The notes under the pieces: model-generated
The model's input: only the letters and a program-made list of their open reading frames with translations
What the model was told of the DNA's origin: nothing
The model's database searches: none
Translations under genes and position numbers: made by a program
NCBI GenBank assembly: GCA_021463145.1
Contig: JAJTWZ010000007.1
Coordinates: forward strand, 41,318 to 105,317
DNA: 64,000 nucleotides
Reading direction: 5' to 3'
From: Blastocatellia bacterium
Lineage (GTDB): Bacteria > Acidobacteriota > Blastocatellia > UBA7656 > JADIYM01
Part shown: piece after piece, positions 52,899 to 62,797 of the stretch
How positions within the stretch are numbered: the first letter of the stretch is position 1
Layout: each line of letters begins with the position of its first letter

Positions 52899-54068
52899 AT
52901 GAGCTTTCTCACCCATTGCGAGTGCTCGGCCTGCGGTGCGACTTACGACGACGCGGCGCTGCTCAACCTGTGCCGCTGCGGAATGCCACTGCTCGCGCGG
53001 TACGATCTCGACGCGGCCGCGCGCGTTTTCGGCCGAAGCGTGGTGCGCGACAGGGTCGCGTCGATGTGGCGGTACGCGGAATTGATGCCCGCCGCGACGC
53101 CCGAGGACGTGGTATCGCTTGGAGAGGGGTGGACGCCGTTGCTGCGGACGGCGCGTCTCGGCGGCAGGCTCGGCCTCGAGAACCTGTTCGTCAAGGACGA
53201 ATCGTTGAATCCCACGGGGTCGTTCAAGGCGCGGGGAATGAGCGCGGCAGTGACGATGGCCGTCTCGCGGGGCGCGAAGGCGTTCGCCATCCCGTCGGCG
53301 GGAAATGCAGCCGGCGCTCTTGCCGCATATGCCGCGCGCGCCGGGCTGCCTTCGTTCATCTTCATGCCGGCCGATACGCCGATTGCCAACCGCCTGGAAT
53401 GCGACTACTCGGGTGCATCCGTGACGCTTGTCGATGGCCTGATAACGGACTGTGGACGAATGGTGGCCGAGCGAAAGGACGCCGAAGGCTGGTTCGACGT
53501 TTCGACCCTGAAGGAGCCCTACCGAATCGAGGGCAAGAAGACGATGGGTTACGAACTGGCCGAACAGTTCGACGGGGAATTGCCCGACGTCATTCTCTAT
53601 CCGACGGGCGGCGGCACCGGAATGATCGGAATGTGGAAGGCGTTCGACGAGATGGAACACCTTGGCTGGATCGGGCCGGCGCGTCCCAGAATGGTCTCGG
53701 TTCAGGCTTCCGGCTGCGCGCCTATAGTCCGGGCCTTCGAAGCCGGTGCGGAGTTCGCCGAGATGGTCGCCGAAGCCCACACGGTTGCTTCGGGGCTGCG
53801 CGTGCCGAAGGCCATCGGCGATTTCCTGATTCTTCGCGCCGTCCGGGAAAGCGGGGGCACGGCCGTTGCCGTGGATGACGCGGAACTGCTTGCCGGGGTG
53901 CGCGAGCTGGCGATGACGGAAGGCATCCTGGCGGCGCCGGAAGGCGGCGCGTGCGTCGCGGCCCTTCGCCGCCTCGTCGATACGGGCTGGATCGAGCCAG
54001 GCGAGCGCACCGTGATCTTCAATACCGGGACCGGGGTGAAGTACCTCGAAGCGCTTGGCCCGGCATAG
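52899..54068 (+). CDS. thrC: Threonine synthase
   Basis: A 389-residue PLP enzyme that converts O-phosphohomoserine to threonine. An N-terminal zinc ribbon (HCECSACG and NLCRCGMP) precedes the fold-type II core, with the PLP lysine in LNPTGSFKARG (about K110), SAGNAAGALAAYAARAG and the phosphate-binding YPTGGGTGMIGMWKAF. The ATG at 52899 starts at the ribbon. The zinc-ribbon form is common in Bacteria and Archaea. Another beta-replacing enzyme of the same fold is possible but less likely. Confidence 0.88.
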   Translation: MSFLTHCECSACGATYDDAALLNLCRCGMPLLARYDLDAAARVFGRSVVRDRVASMWRYAELMPAATPEDVVSLGEGWTPLLRTARLGGRLGLENLFVKDESLNPTGSFKARGMSAAVTMAVSRGAKAFAIPSAGNAAGALAAYAARAGLPSFIFMPADTPIANRLECDYSGASVTLVDGLITDCGRMVAERKDAEGWFDVSTLKEPYRIEGKKTMGYELAEQFDGELPDVILYPTGGGTGMIGMWKAFDEMEHLGWIGPARPRMVSVQASGCAPIVRAFEAGAEFAEMVAEAHTVASGLRVPKAIGDFLILRAVRESGGTAVAVDDAELLAGVRELAMTEGILAAPEGGACVAALRRLVDTGWIEPGERTVIFNTGTGVKYLEALGPA

Positions 54069-54107
54069 CCCGTGACGCCGCACCGGCGCCGCTGGTAAGG
54101 TCGAGGA

Positions 54108-54395
54108 GTGCATCTCGGACGCGTCATCGGCAGCGTCGTCTCCACGGCAAAGTACGAGCCGCTCGTCGGCCATAAGCTTCTCGTACTGCAGCCCATCGAC
54201 GCTTCCGGCAATCCAGACGGCCGGACCCTGGTTGCGATCGACAGCGTCGGAGCTGGCGCGGGTGAGATCGTGATCTGGTGCCGCGGAAAGGAATCGTCCT
54301 TTCCGTTTCTGCCCCGCAACGTCCCTTCGGACTGCTCGGTTGTCGGTATCGTCGATTCCGTGTTCGCGGACCGAACCGGAGCGGAGGCCTCGTGA
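54108..54395 (+). CDS. EutN/CcmL-type microcompartment vertex protein (BMC-P), copy 1
   Basis: A 95-residue beta-barrel protein matching the pentamer family that caps the vertices of bacterial microcompartments: HLGRVIGSVVSTAKYEPLVG, HKLLVLQPIDASGNPD, VAIDSVGAGAGEIVIWCRGK and SVVGIVDSVF. It starts at GTG 54108 after a GAGGA stretch. It shares a 4-nt overlap with a second, divergent copy. No BMC-H or BMC-T shell protein is seen in the window. The family call is strong; whether it builds a shell here is open. Confidence 0.87.
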   Translation: MHLGRVIGSVVSTAKYEPLVGHKLLVLQPIDASGNPDGRTLVAIDSVGAGAGEIVIWCRGKESSFPFLPRNVPSDCSVVGIVDSVFADRTGAEAS

Positions 54396-54682
54396 TACTC
54401 GGGCGCGTAGTCGGCAACGTTGTCGCAACCCAGAAGAACGACCGGTACGAAGGAGGACGGGTGTTGCTCGTCGAACCGATCGGGCTGGACGGTGCGCGTA
54501 CGGGGGCCGAGTTCATCGCCCTGGATTCCGTGGATGCCGGAGTGGGCGACGTGGTTCTCGTCGTGCGCGAGGGATGGGCCGCTTCGACGGCGGCGACCGG
54601 AAGGCCTCAGGCAGCAATAGATACGGCAATCGTTGGAGTTGTGGATCGGATCGACCTGGAAGCAACCGAGCCGATCGATTAG
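54392..54682 (+). CDS. EutN/CcmL-type microcompartment vertex protein (BMC-P), copy 2
   Basis: A 96-residue paralogue of the preceding protein: ILGRVVGNVVATQKNDRYEG, RVLLVEPIGLDG, IALDSVDAGVGDVVLVVREG and DTAIVGVVDRID. It starts in a GTGA overlap with copy 1 and is clearly diverged from it, so the pair is not a recent duplication and may form a mixed vertex. An extended loop (WAASTAATGRPQAAI) sits where shell pentamers have the pore region. Confidence 0.87.
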   Translation: MILGRVVGNVVATQKNDRYEGGRVLLVEPIGLDGARTGAEFIALDSVDAGVGDVVLVVREGWAASTAATGRPQAAIDTAIVGVVDRIDLEATEPID

Positions 54683-54728
54683 ACGGGGCGTGCCGGCTCA
54701 AACCGTCTGCTGGTATACTCGCCGACGT

Positions 54729-55457
54729 ATGCCGGAAGTCTCGGATGAGCTCCTCCGCGACGTTGCCTCCAACGTCGCGAGCCGAATCATGTCCGGATCC
54801 GTGGCGCAGCCGTCGCGTTCCCGTGGCGGGGTTCTGCTTGCGCTCTCGGCCGATGGAGAGGCTCTCGGTCGTACGCTAATCGATCTCTCCCGGTCTGGAG
54901 CGGCAATCCAGGCGGTCATCGACAGTTCGGACGAAACGTCGCCGGCTCTTGCGAGCGCGTTGACACGGCTTCCGCAACTCGAGTCTGTAACTACCGGCAA
55001 CGGCGCCGGGCTTGAAGCGCTCCTCGCGGGAGTCGACCGTGTCGTCGCCCCGTCGATGAGTCTGGCGCTTGCGTCGCGGGTGGCGTCGCTGCAGGCCGAC
55101 ACTCCGGCGGCGCACGCGATTCTTCGGTCCGTGCTCAATGGCGTTCCCGTCGAAGCCAGTCTTCACGAGCCGGATTTCGTGATGTCCGAACAAGCGCCAG
55201 CGGGCGCGAAGCGCGCCGTCGACGGCGTACTGTCTCGACTTCGCGAGCTTGGCGTAGTCATCGGTGCCGTGGAGCGGCTGCCGTTGGTTCGAGCGGCAGC
55301 GGCCGGCGTCGCGTCCGGCGCACACGCAAGCGCGGACCGGTTCGCGGGTAGCGAACCCCTAAGCGATTTCGTGGATTCGCTTGCCGGCAAGCCGTGCTCG
55401 ATCGAGGCCGGCCAGCCCTGTGTCGATTGCGGTGTTTGCGAGATGCGCGGTTTCTGA
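54729..55457 (+). CDS. Microcompartment-associated alpha/beta protein with cysteine tail
   Basis: A 242-residue protein. The N-terminus is an amphipathic-looking helix (DELLRDVASNVASRIMSG), which may be an encapsulation peptide. A Rossmann/flavodoxin-like alpha/beta part follows (GGVLLALSADGEALGRTLID, GAAIQAVIDSSDETSPALAS, RVVAPSMSLALASRVASL). The C-terminal tail carries four cysteines in a CX7CX2CX2C layout (about C223, C231, C234, C237), suggesting an iron-sulfur or zinc site. It resembles flavoprotein-like partners seen in some microcompartment loci, but I cannot name the family. Confidence 0.6.
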   Translation: MPEVSDELLRDVASNVASRIMSGSVAQPSRSRGGVLLALSADGEALGRTLIDLSRSGAAIQAVIDSSDETSPALASALTRLPQLESVTTGNGAGLEALLAGVDRVVAPSMSLALASRVASLQADTPAAHAILRSVLNGVPVEASLHEPDFVMSEQAPAGAKRAVDGVLSRLRELGVVIGAVERLPLVRAAAAGVASGAHASADRFAGSEPLSDFVDSLAGKPCSIEAGQPCVDCGVCEMRGF

Positions 55458-55484
55458 GTCCGCGAGCCAGTCGGGAGGTACGGC

Positions 55485-57110
55485 ATGAGCGTCGAGCGCC
55501 TTCAACCAACAGCCAATCTCGATATCTACGATCCGGACGTCGGCATGCGGAGCGTAACGCTCAAGAAATCGTCGTTCCGGCTTGGACGCCATCGCGACAA
55601 CGACCTCAAGATCCCCGACAACTTCGTATCCCGCCATCACGCCGAGATCACGTTCGACGGCTCCAATTTCGTATTCCGTGACAACGGCAGCTCCTGCGGC
55701 AGTTTCGTAAACGGCCGGAAGACCGATGAGAAGGTTCTCCGCGACGGCGATTCGATACGCCTGGGCCGGAAGGACGCTCGCGAGATCACGTTTCATTGCG
55801 CTGCCGTGCCGTCGGAGGAGCGTACCGACGACGACCAGCAGCAGATAATGACGGTCATCGACGAGACACAGACTCGGTTCCTCAATACGTCGCTGCTCAA
55901 GATGATCTCGACGGCCGAGCTCTCGACGACCACGGGAACGGTCGACCGCCTCTCGGCGCTATACGAAGCGACGTCCGTGATGCTCTCCTTGAAGGATCTG
56001 CAGGACGTCTCCGAAAAGCTGCTCAACCTCGTGTTCGAGAACCTGTCGTGCGAGCGCGGCGTGATCATGGTCTACGATCAGAAGTTGGCGTCGCTTCAAC
56101 CGCAAGTGATGCGCAGTACCGTGGATTCCGGGAACAGCTTCGCTCCGAGCCGTGCGATAACGGAGCGCGCTTACAGCGAGAACGTCGCGGTCCTGAGCGT
56201 CGACGCCAGTACCGACTCGCGTTTCGCGACGCGCGAATCGATCATCCTGCAGGCGATCCGGTCGGTGATGTGCGCGCCGATCGCCTCCGCCGCTCGCGTA
56301 TGGGGAGTGCTTTACGTCGACACGGTCACGACGAAGAAGACATTCGAGCAGGAAGACCTCGAGTTCCTGCTGGCGATGGCCAGGCAAGCCGGCATCGCCA
56401 TGGAGAATCTGAACCTCGTCAGCGAGCAGCAGAAGATGATCGAGAGCTTCATCCGGGCGCTTGCGGCTTCGATCGACGCGCGTGACGACCTGACGGCCGG
56501 CCACTCCGCTCGCGTGGGCCGTTACTCGTCGGCGATCGCCAAGTACATGGAATGGCCGGCCGAAGACCGCAAACGGCTTTACTACGCCGGTCTGCTGCAC
56601 GATTACGGCAAGATCGGTACGCGTGAGGCAATCCTCTGCAAGCCGGGGAAGTTGACTCCCGAGGAGTACGAGCACATCAAAGAGCATCCCGGCCACACGA
56701 TGCGCATCCTGTCGCAGATCCATTTCACGGAAGACCTTCAGGACCTGCCGCTCGTCGCGTCCAGCCATCACGAGAAGGTGGACGGGACCGGGTATCCTTA
56801 CGGGCTCGTCTCGGAGCAGATCCCGCTGGGCTCGAAGATCATCGCCGTGGCCGATTTTTTCGACGCCCTGACACACAAGCGCCACTACCGTGAGCCAATG
56901 CCGATCGAGGAGGTCATCCAGCTCGTGAAAGACCAGACCGGGACGGCCTTCGAGCCGAGCGTCGTGGCCGCATTCGAGCTCTTCGTCCGCAAGGAATACA
57001 TCCCGAATCAGGAAAAGCGCGCTGCACGCGAAGCGAGCCGGCGAACGAATGTCGCGACTGGCGAAGCTGGTGCAAGTGTTGCGGGTGACCTTCCCACGCC
57101 GGCCACGTAG
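55485..57110 (+). CDS. FHA-GAF-HD-GYP domain signalling protein
   Basis: A 541-residue protein. The FHA domain (about 20-100) contains RLGRHRDNDLKIPDNFVSRH and SSCGSFVNGRK, which bind phospho-threonine peptides. A GAF domain (about 160-310; RGVIMVYDQKLASLQPQVMR, ARVWGVLYVDTV) follows. The HD-GYP phosphodiesterase (about 325-500) has the HD in LLHDYGKIG, SSHHEKVDGTGYPYG and FDALTHKRHYREP. It should degrade c-di-GMP under control of a Ser/Thr kinase pathway and a small ligand. No Ser/Thr kinase is next to it. Confidence 0.93.
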   Translation: MSVERLQPTANLDIYDPDVGMRSVTLKKSSFRLGRHRDNDLKIPDNFVSRHHAEITFDGSNFVFRDNGSSCGSFVNGRKTDEKVLRDGDSIRLGRKDAREITFHCAAVPSEERTDDDQQQIMTVIDETQTRFLNTSLLKMISTAELSTTTGTVDRLSALYEATSVMLSLKDLQDVSEKLLNLVFENLSCERGVIMVYDQKLASLQPQVMRSTVDSGNSFAPSRAITERAYSENVAVLSVDASTDSRFATRESIILQAIRSVMCAPIASAARVWGVLYVDTVTTKKTFEQEDLEFLLAMARQAGIAMENLNLVSEQQKMIESFIRALAASIDARDDLTAGHSARVGRYSSAIAKYMEWPAEDRKRLYYAGLLHDYGKIGTREAILCKPGKLTPEEYEHIKEHPGHTMRILSQIHFTEDLQDLPLVASSHHEKVDGTGYPYGLVSEQIPLGSKIIAVADFFDALTHKRHYREPMPIEEVIQLVKDQTGTAFEPSVVAAFELFVRKEYIPNQEKRAAREASRRTNVATGEAGASVAGDLPTPAT

Positions 57111-57176
57111 CCCCGAGCATTGCGGATTTTGCCTCGCTTGCCGCGTCGCGAGCCGTTCCACTATGATCCGCCGCCT

Positions 57177-58658
<1,482 letters not shown>

Positions 58659-58718
58659 CGGCCATTGGCTGGATTCTGCCCGGTTGATCCAATTGAATTC
58701 CATTCGAGGAGTAGCCCT

Positions 58719-59363
<645 letters not shown>

Positions 59364-59413
59364 TGTAGGTAAGCGCTTCTCCTGACCCCCGGTGTGAGCG
59401 AGAATCCCGGACG

Positions 59414-60496
59414 ATGGATGTCGCGACGGGCAGGATTCGCGGGCGGTGGCAGCGCCTTGCCGATCGGCTGGGCTTTCGCCCGGTCTTTCGTAAGACGTTG
59501 CTCGGCTCGCGGATGCTCGGGCTCGTCGGAGATCGCCACGGCTACCTGGTTGCAATTGCCTCCACCTGGACTCTCAACCGCAGCAGCATCGACCTGCTGG
59601 TGCGGTTCCCACAGCGGCACACGGTGCTGGGCTTTCGGGATGACCTGCTGAGGAATCCGGCGCTCGTTGCGGCCTTTGGCCGCCGCCGCCGGCTGCCGCG
59701 CCGTATACGCCGCACGGTCGTTCTCGCCGACGGGACGGTCCTCGTGCGGCTGCCTTACGAGTTGTTCCCGCCTTCTGCGAAGAAGGTCGAACGGGTGCTC
59801 GACGGGCTGATCGCAGCCATGGGCGATCACGTCAGAACGCTCGAGCGGTTGTGCGAAGTCTGCGGCCGCCCCACGGACCTGGCCATTTTTCTCTCGGACG
59901 GAGTTCCCGCGCTGCTCTGCGAACCTTGCGTCAGCGGCTACGGCGACCAGGAGCAGGAAATCCAGCGCATGGTTCGGGAGCTGGAGCCGGATCTCGGCGA
60001 AGGCTCGCACCTCGGCGTTGCGGCTGGCGTTGCGTTCGGAATCGTAGTGGGCGCGCTTTCGTCGATATGCGTCGTGCTCGGCGGCGAAGCGGGAGGGCTC
60101 ATCGCCGCGCCCGGGTTCTTCGTGCTCGGATACCTGACCGCCGCGCTCGCGAGCCGCGGCTTCGTCGGCTCGAGTCTTGCGAGCAGCCTTCTGAAACTGC
60201 CGCTTGCGGCGGCAGGTGCGTTCGTGGCCTGGGTGGTCATGAACGCGGTCGCGAAGCAGACGATCGATCCGGCGTTGTGGAATATGACGCTCGTGTTGAA
60301 TTCGGTCTGGCGACCTGGTGCGTCGTCGCCGAAGGTCGCCCTGATACTGGGACTTTCGGCTCTGGCGGGCGCGTTCGTCGAGATCGTCGTATTCGCGCTC
60401 ACGCGGCGCCGGCCAGTCCGAACGATGAAGATCGATAGAGTTGAAGCCCGCCGCGCTAGCCAAGAACCCGAGCCAGCGACATCCCCAGAGCCGTGA
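59414..60496 (+). CDS. Unknown membrane protein with CX2C pair
   Basis: A 360-residue protein I do not recognise. Residues about 1-145 are soluble and basic. Two CX2C pairs (C147/C150 in LCEVCGRP and C169/C172 in LLCEPCVSG) can form a zinc site. From about residue 200 there are three or four hydrophobic segments (LGVAAGVAFGIVVGALSSIC, GGLIAAPGFFVLGYLTAALA, LPLAAAGAFVAWVVMNAVA, LGLSALAGAFVEIVVFALT). Its 3' end overlaps the small convergent membrane protein gene by 41 nt. No function can be given. Confidence 0.55.
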   Translation: MDVATGRIRGRWQRLADRLGFRPVFRKTLLGSRMLGLVGDRHGYLVAIASTWTLNRSSIDLLVRFPQRHTVLGFRDDLLRNPALVAAFGRRRRLPRRIRRTVVLADGTVLVRLPYELFPPSAKKVERVLDGLIAAMGDHVRTLERLCEVCGRPTDLAIFLSDGVPALLCEPCVSGYGDQEQEIQRMVRELEPDLGEGSHLGVAAGVAFGIVVGALSSICVVLGGEAGGLIAAPGFFVLGYLTAALASRGFVGSSLASSLLKLPLAAAGAFVAWVVMNAVAKQTIDPALWNMTLVLNSVWRPGASSPKVALILGLSALAGAFVEIVVFALTRRRPVRTMKIDRVEARRASQEPEPATSPEP

Positions 60497-60731
60497 CCGC
60501 CGCAATGAACGCAATGGCGAGGTAGGCGATGACGAGGCGCATGTCGCCAATCAGGCATTTACTCTGCCTTAGGCCCTTGCGATATGCGACGACGTAGAAC
60601 GTCAGTCCAAGCGCGCTCGTGAGTGCCACTGCCGCCGGGGCGCCGAATACCCACGCGATCAAGGCCACGGTCGTGAACACGCAGTAGCGGATGGGGTCGA
60701 AAATTGGTGGCTTCCATTCCGAGGTTGTCAC
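60456..60731 (-). CDS. Small membrane protein coupled to the radical SAM gene
   Basis: A 91-residue protein with three hydrophobic helices (YCVFTTVALIAWVFGAPAAV, ALGLTFYVVAYR, LVIAYLAIAFIAAVTALGMS). It starts at GTG 60731 in a GTGA overlap with the radical SAM stop. It resembles other short, unnamed proteins that accompany lipid-modifying enzymes, but no family is recognised. Confidence 0.55.
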   Translation of the reverse strand: MTTSEWKPPIFDPIRYCVFTTVALIAWVFGAPAAVALTSALGLTFYVVAYRKGLRQSKCLIGDMRLVIAYLAIAFIAAVTALGMSLARVLG

Positions 60732-62293
60732 GATCTGTCCTCCCGGGTCGCCACACCTGCGGTGGCGCCAGACTGCTCGGCCAGCACGGTAGCCCGCAGT
60801 GCGGGCCACGCCTGCACGGCACAGAACGGTGCGCATTGGTCTCCCGCAACGCCCTGGGTGCCAACGTGAACGCAGCACTGAAGCAGGCGCTCTTCGAGCA
60901 TCGTGTGCATGTCCATGAACGGCTTGACAGTAATTCTCTTGATTCGCCGCGCGAGCATGTCGCGAAGCTTGTCCGTGCGTCCGGTGAGGGCGTTTCCTGC
61001 GATCTTCAGCATGGTGCTCAAACCCAGATCGCAGTTGTCGCAGATGTTGCGGAACATGTCCGTAATCGTCGGATGCGTCAGTGACGACTGCTCGCTGAGC
61101 AGGCCGAGCAGCGACTGCTTCACAAGGTCGCGCAACTGGGCCGGGATCTCACGATCCGCGATTCGGTTCGCCACGAGACCGAGATTTTCGAGCAACCGGT
61201 CGTGTCCGACGATCCCGACCAGCGACCGCCACTCACCGCCGTCCGTGTGCAGCATGTAACCGACGCTGCAGCAATGCGGATGAGAGCACGGTAACGCGGT
61301 CAAGTCGCGCCAGGTCACGACTCCGTCAGTCTGCGGCCCGAGTCGTGAGAGCACGCCGGTGTGGGTGAGTCGCTCGGACGGATCGATCGCCGTCGCGCGT
61401 CCGGAACCGAACTGCGGCTGGATGGAGATGCCGCCGACGTACGGGGTTTCCATCCCGAGCCTTACGACGTCGCCGATCTCGTCGTCGTTGACGCCCAGGG
61501 TCGCTGTCATCGTTAGCGTGGTGAACACGCCGGCGTCGCTCAATCGTTCGAGGGCGAGTTGCTTGACGGAGCGCAAGTCCGCATTTCGATGGAAGCGGTG
61601 CGTTTCGCGGCGCAGTCCGTCGAACTGCAGATATACCTCGACCCGGGTGTTGTAGTGGGCGAGTTGACGGAGAAGTCCGTCGTTCTGTGCGATCTCGATG
61701 CCATTCGAATTTACGAGCACCCGGACGATGTTGCGCTCGAGCACACGGTCGAGGAGTTCCGCGAAATCCGGATGTACTGTGGGCTCTCCGCCGCTCAGCA
61801 TCAGGACGTCGATCTGTCCGTCCTCGCGCGCCAATCGCTGGTCGATATTCTCGAGAATTCGCGAGACAGGCACGATGCCCTCGAGCGAAGGCGACGAAGA
61901 TGTGAAGCAGTTTGGACAACAGAGATTGCAGGACTGCGTGACGTCCTGGAGAAGGATGCAGGTGTGCTGAGTCTGCATCTCACCGAGTCCGCGCAGGTAT
62001 ACCGACGGCACCGGATCGAAGTTGCCCGACGTATCCGGAACGTGGCGCTTCGTCGGTGCGGTCCATCGCTCCAGATAGGCGAGAATCTCGGCAGACTCGT
62101 CGTACATCGACGCGACTCGCCCATGGCGAGGACATCCGCGCACGAGAATTACTCTCCCGTTTTCCTCCGCGAGGTATCCGGCCAGCCTCTCGACGTCGCC
62201 AAGGGGCCGATCCGGAGACTCGTCGTGGCACTGCGGACAGAACGCCGTCACGTATCTCAGGATCCGATCGTTTCTGAGCTGCATTCCCGGCAA
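60728..62293 (-). CDS. Tes/COG1964-like radical SAM protein
   Basis: A 521-residue radical SAM enzyme. An N-terminal cysteine unit (AFCPQC and RGCPRHG) precedes the CX3CX2C cluster (C122, C126, C129 in TQSCNLCCPNC). The core has GGEPTVHPDFAELLDRVL and the C-terminal cysteine signatures PCSHPHCCSVGYML, CDNCDLG and QCCVHVGTQGVAGDQCAPFC. This full layout fits the COG1964 group, whose archaeal member Tes joins lipid tails to make tetraether lipids; bacterial relatives are suspected of making membrane-spanning lipids. TTG 62293 is chosen because GGGAGG lies 8 nt before it; an ATG at 62284 is possible. Function here is inferred. Confidence 0.82.
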   Translation of the reverse strand: MPGMQLRNDRILRYVTAFCPQCHDESPDRPLGDVERLAGYLAEENGRVILVRGCPRHGRVASMYDESAEILAYLERWTAPTKRHVPDTSGNFDPVPSVYLRGLGEMQTQHTCILLQDVTQSCNLCCPNCFTSSSPSLEGIVPVSRILENIDQRLAREDGQIDVLMLSGGEPTVHPDFAELLDRVLERNIVRVLVNSNGIEIAQNDGLLRQLAHYNTRVEVYLQFDGLRRETHRFHRNADLRSVKQLALERLSDAGVFTTLTMTATLGVNDDEIGDVVRLGMETPYVGGISIQPQFGSGRATAIDPSERLTHTGVLSRLGPQTDGVVTWRDLTALPCSHPHCCSVGYMLHTDGGEWRSLVGIVGHDRLLENLGLVANRIADREIPAQLRDLVKQSLLGLLSEQSSLTHPTITDMFRNICDNCDLGLSTMLKIAGNALTGRTDKLRDMLARRIKRITVKPFMDMHTMLEERLLQCCVHVGTQGVAGDQCAPFCAVQAWPALRATVLAEQSGATAGVATREDRS

Positions 62294-62314
62294 GGGCTCA
62301 TCCTCCCACGGTGC

Positions 62315-62797
62315 TCATTGATAGGCCATCACAATGGCGAAACAGGTTCCGGCAAGGACGAGAATCACGAGGGGTGGAGTCGCGACGATTCCAAGGATCA
62401 GTCCGAGCGTCACCGCTGAGTTCCGCTTCGAGAAAAGGACTGCGCCCGTGATCTCCGCAACCAGAATGGTCAGGCCACCGAACAGGACCGGGAACGTCCA
62501 GGCATCTTCGACGATCATCAGCAGTCCGCCCCCGAAAATCAGTCCGGCATTGAAGATCGCCGAGGCGCCAATGACAAGCAGAATGGTCAGGACACTCCAT
62601 CCACGCCTGGGCGGAGCGGGCGGCGTGCCGGCAGGCCCGGCATAGGCGTTAGGAAACGACTGGGAGATGGCGAGGTCGACAGCGTCCGGTGCAACGCCTT
62701 CGGCGATGAGCTTTTTTCGCAGTGCATCGATCGTATAGGTCGACTTGTGCTCTTCCAGGTATCGCCGGAGTCGTGCGATCAGTTCAGGGTCGTGCAT
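62315..62797 (-). CDS. Small membrane protein with helical N-terminal domain
   Basis: A 160-residue protein. The first 45 residues are a helical unit (ARLRRYLEEHKSTYTIDALR, KKLIAEGVAPDAVDLAI). A Pro-rich linker (GTPPAPPRRG) and three hydrophobic segments follow (SVLTILLVIGASAIFNAGLI, FPVLFGGLTILVAEITGAVL, TPPLVILVLAGTCFAIVM). It overlaps the Lgt-like gene by 1 nt and precedes the radical SAM gene by 21 nt, so it shares their operon. Function unknown. Confidence 0.6.
   Translation of the reverse strand: MHDPELIARLRRYLEEHKSTYTIDALRKKLIAEGVAPDAVDLAISQSFPNAYAGPAGTPPAPPRRGWSVLTILLVIGASAIFNAGLIFGGGLLMIVEDAWTFPVLFGGLTILVAEITGAVLFSKRNSAVTLGLILGIVATPPLVILVLAGTCFAIVMAYQ

Noticed and set aside
52899..54068. 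Threonine synthase as part of the microcompartment set.
   Set aside because: It is 39 nt upstream, but threonine synthesis is not a known encapsulated pathway; adjacency alone is not enough.
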